Source: Pseudofrankia sp. DC12 (GTDB taxonomy: Bacteria; Actinomycetota; Actinomycetes; Frankiales; Frankiaceae). Taken from it: a stretch of DNA of 64,000 nt. The DNA lies in the NCBI RefSeq assembly GCF_000966285.1, contig NZ_KQ031391.1, forward strand, positions 2,070,640 to 2,134,639. Reading direction: 5' to 3'. Below are positions 63,319-64,000 of this stretch, one piece after another (the stretch's first letter is position 1; each line of letters opens with the position of its first letter). The translations under genes were made by a program, and so were the position numbers. The notes under the pieces are model-generated. The model did no database searches. It was not told the DNA's origin and saw nothing but the letters and a program-made list of their open reading frames with translations.

Positions 63319-64000
63319 ATGCGCAGTCGAGAACACCGGAGCCTGGACGGCGGGCTGGCCGTCGGCCGTCACGCCGTGCGCAGGACGCTCGCCGCCACCG
63401 CGGTGGTCAGCCTCGCGGCGGCGCTGGCCGCCTGTGGCGGCAGCGGCAGCAGCTCCTCGGCCGACACCACGCCGAGCGCGGCCAGCTCGGCCGTGGCGAC
63501 GCTGCCGGCCGCCCTCGCCGGAAAGACGCTCACGGCCGCCGCGGACGCCTCGTACGCGCCGAACGAGTTCTTCGACACCGATGGCAAGACCGTCATCGGC
63601 ATGGACGCGGACCTGATCAAGGCGCTCGGCACCGCGCTGGGCACCAAGGTCGACGTCAGGAACGTCGGCTTCGACGACATCATCCCGGCGCTGGACGCCG
63701 GCAAGTACAACATCGGCATCTCGTCGTTCACGGACACCAAGGAGCGGGAGGCCAAGGTCGACTTCGTCACCTACTTCTCGGCCGGCACCTCGTTCTTCAC
63801 CAGCGCCGACAAGCCGGCCGCCGTGAAGACCCTCGACGACCTGTGCGGCCTGACCGTCGCCGTGGAGAAGGGCACCACCCAGGCCGACGACGCCACCGCG
63901 CAGGACGGCACCTGCAAGACCGCCGGCAAGCCGGGCGTGACCGTCAGCCAGTTCCCCGACCAGAACGGCGCGAACCTCGCGGTGACCTCCGGCCGCGCAC
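63319..64000 (+). CDS. ABC transporter substrate-binding lipoprotein, amino-acid type (cut by window edge)
   Basis: The first 227 residues of a family-3 (polar amino acid) solute-binding protein. A signal peptide with a hydrophobic core (LAATAVVSLAAALAAC) ends in a lipobox with Cys 39, so it is anchored to the outer face of the membrane. The mature part has LTAAADASYAPNEFFDTDGK, VIGMDADLIKALGTALG, FDDIIPALDAGKYNIGISSF, TDTKEREAKVDFVTYFSAGT and LCGLTVAVEKGTTQ, the order of SBP_bac_3 proteins. The ATG at 63319 follows ggagaggatc. The permease and ATPase genes are probably beyond the window. The ligand is not determinable. Confidence 0.92.
   Translation, partial: MRSREHRSLDGGLAVGRHAVRRTLAATAVVSLAAALAACGGSGSSSSADTTPSAASSAVATLPAALAGKTLTAAADASYAPNEFFDTDGKTVIGMDADLIKALGTALGTKVDVRNVGFDDIIPALDAGKYNIGISSFTDTKEREAKVDFVTYFSAGTSFFTSADKPAAVKTLDDLCGLTVAVEKGTTQADDATAQDGTCKTAGKPGVTVSQFPDQNGANLAVTSGRA

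Noticed and set aside
62667-63320. A 217-codon minus-strand frame
   Set aside because: Low-complexity shadow composition, no motif, and it covers the promoter region of the binding-protein gene.

Overview
The window is very GC-rich DNA (by eye near 70 %) with dense coding, frequent GTG/TTG starts and stop/start overlaps. It carries actinobacterial marker genes: a Kgd-type 2-oxoglutarate dehydrogenase, an F420-type luciferase-like oxidoreductase, AftD-type arabinofuranosyltransferase and a DUF6104-like small protein. I infer a filamentous actinomycete, most probably Frankia or a relative; the genus rests on gene resemblance, not on a search. No rRNA, tRNA or CRISPR was seen. Both ends are open: a gene for a short-chain dehydrogenase is cut at base 1 and a substrate-binding lipoprotein gene is cut at base 64000.

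Region 1 (1-5.3 kb, minus strand) is a probable oxidative catabolic operon in the order aldehyde dehydrogenase, P450, zinc alcohol dehydrogenase, P450, SDR. Two copies of an ACGA-TATT-TCGT element lie in the upstream non-coding DNA. Region 2 (6.1-10.1 kb) has a ZIP metal transporter with a DtxR/IdeR-like box and a DoxD-like/Rieske membrane protein joined to an IS630-type transposase remnant. It also has a truncated AAA ATPase and further gene debris. Region 3 (10.1-20.3 kb) is the most striking: herA, mre11/sbcD, rad50/sbcC and a NurA-like nuclease in one operon, an archaeal-style DNA-end-processing set. It is followed by a split HipA-like kinase/HIRAN pair, whose kinase is frameshifted, and a DEDDy 3'-5' exonuclease.

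Region 4 (20.6-31.6 kb) has a Bcr/CflA exporter, a response regulator/histidine kinase/TAXI-receptor operon, an LLM oxidoreductase next to the broken end of an MFS transporter gene, a GGDEF-EAL protein overlapping aat, and a methyltransferase. Region 5 (31.7-48.4 kb) has AftD with a Tat lipoprotein, then two divergent large DNA-processing enzymes: an EndoQ-like PHP nuclease fused to a UvrD helicase, and a 1,689-residue SF1 helicase ending in a PD-(D/E)XK-type nuclease. An acetamidase/formamidase homologue with a repeat tail is convergent with the helicase.

Region 6 (49-64 kb) is mostly central metabolism: thiL, an orphan hydantoinase/oxoprolinase subunit A, kgd, a DapB-like oxidoreductase, a quinone-oxidoreductase-like MDR, malic enzyme and an ABC binding protein. 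A RHH/MazF-type toxin-antitoxin pair sits between kgd and the DUF6104-like gene.
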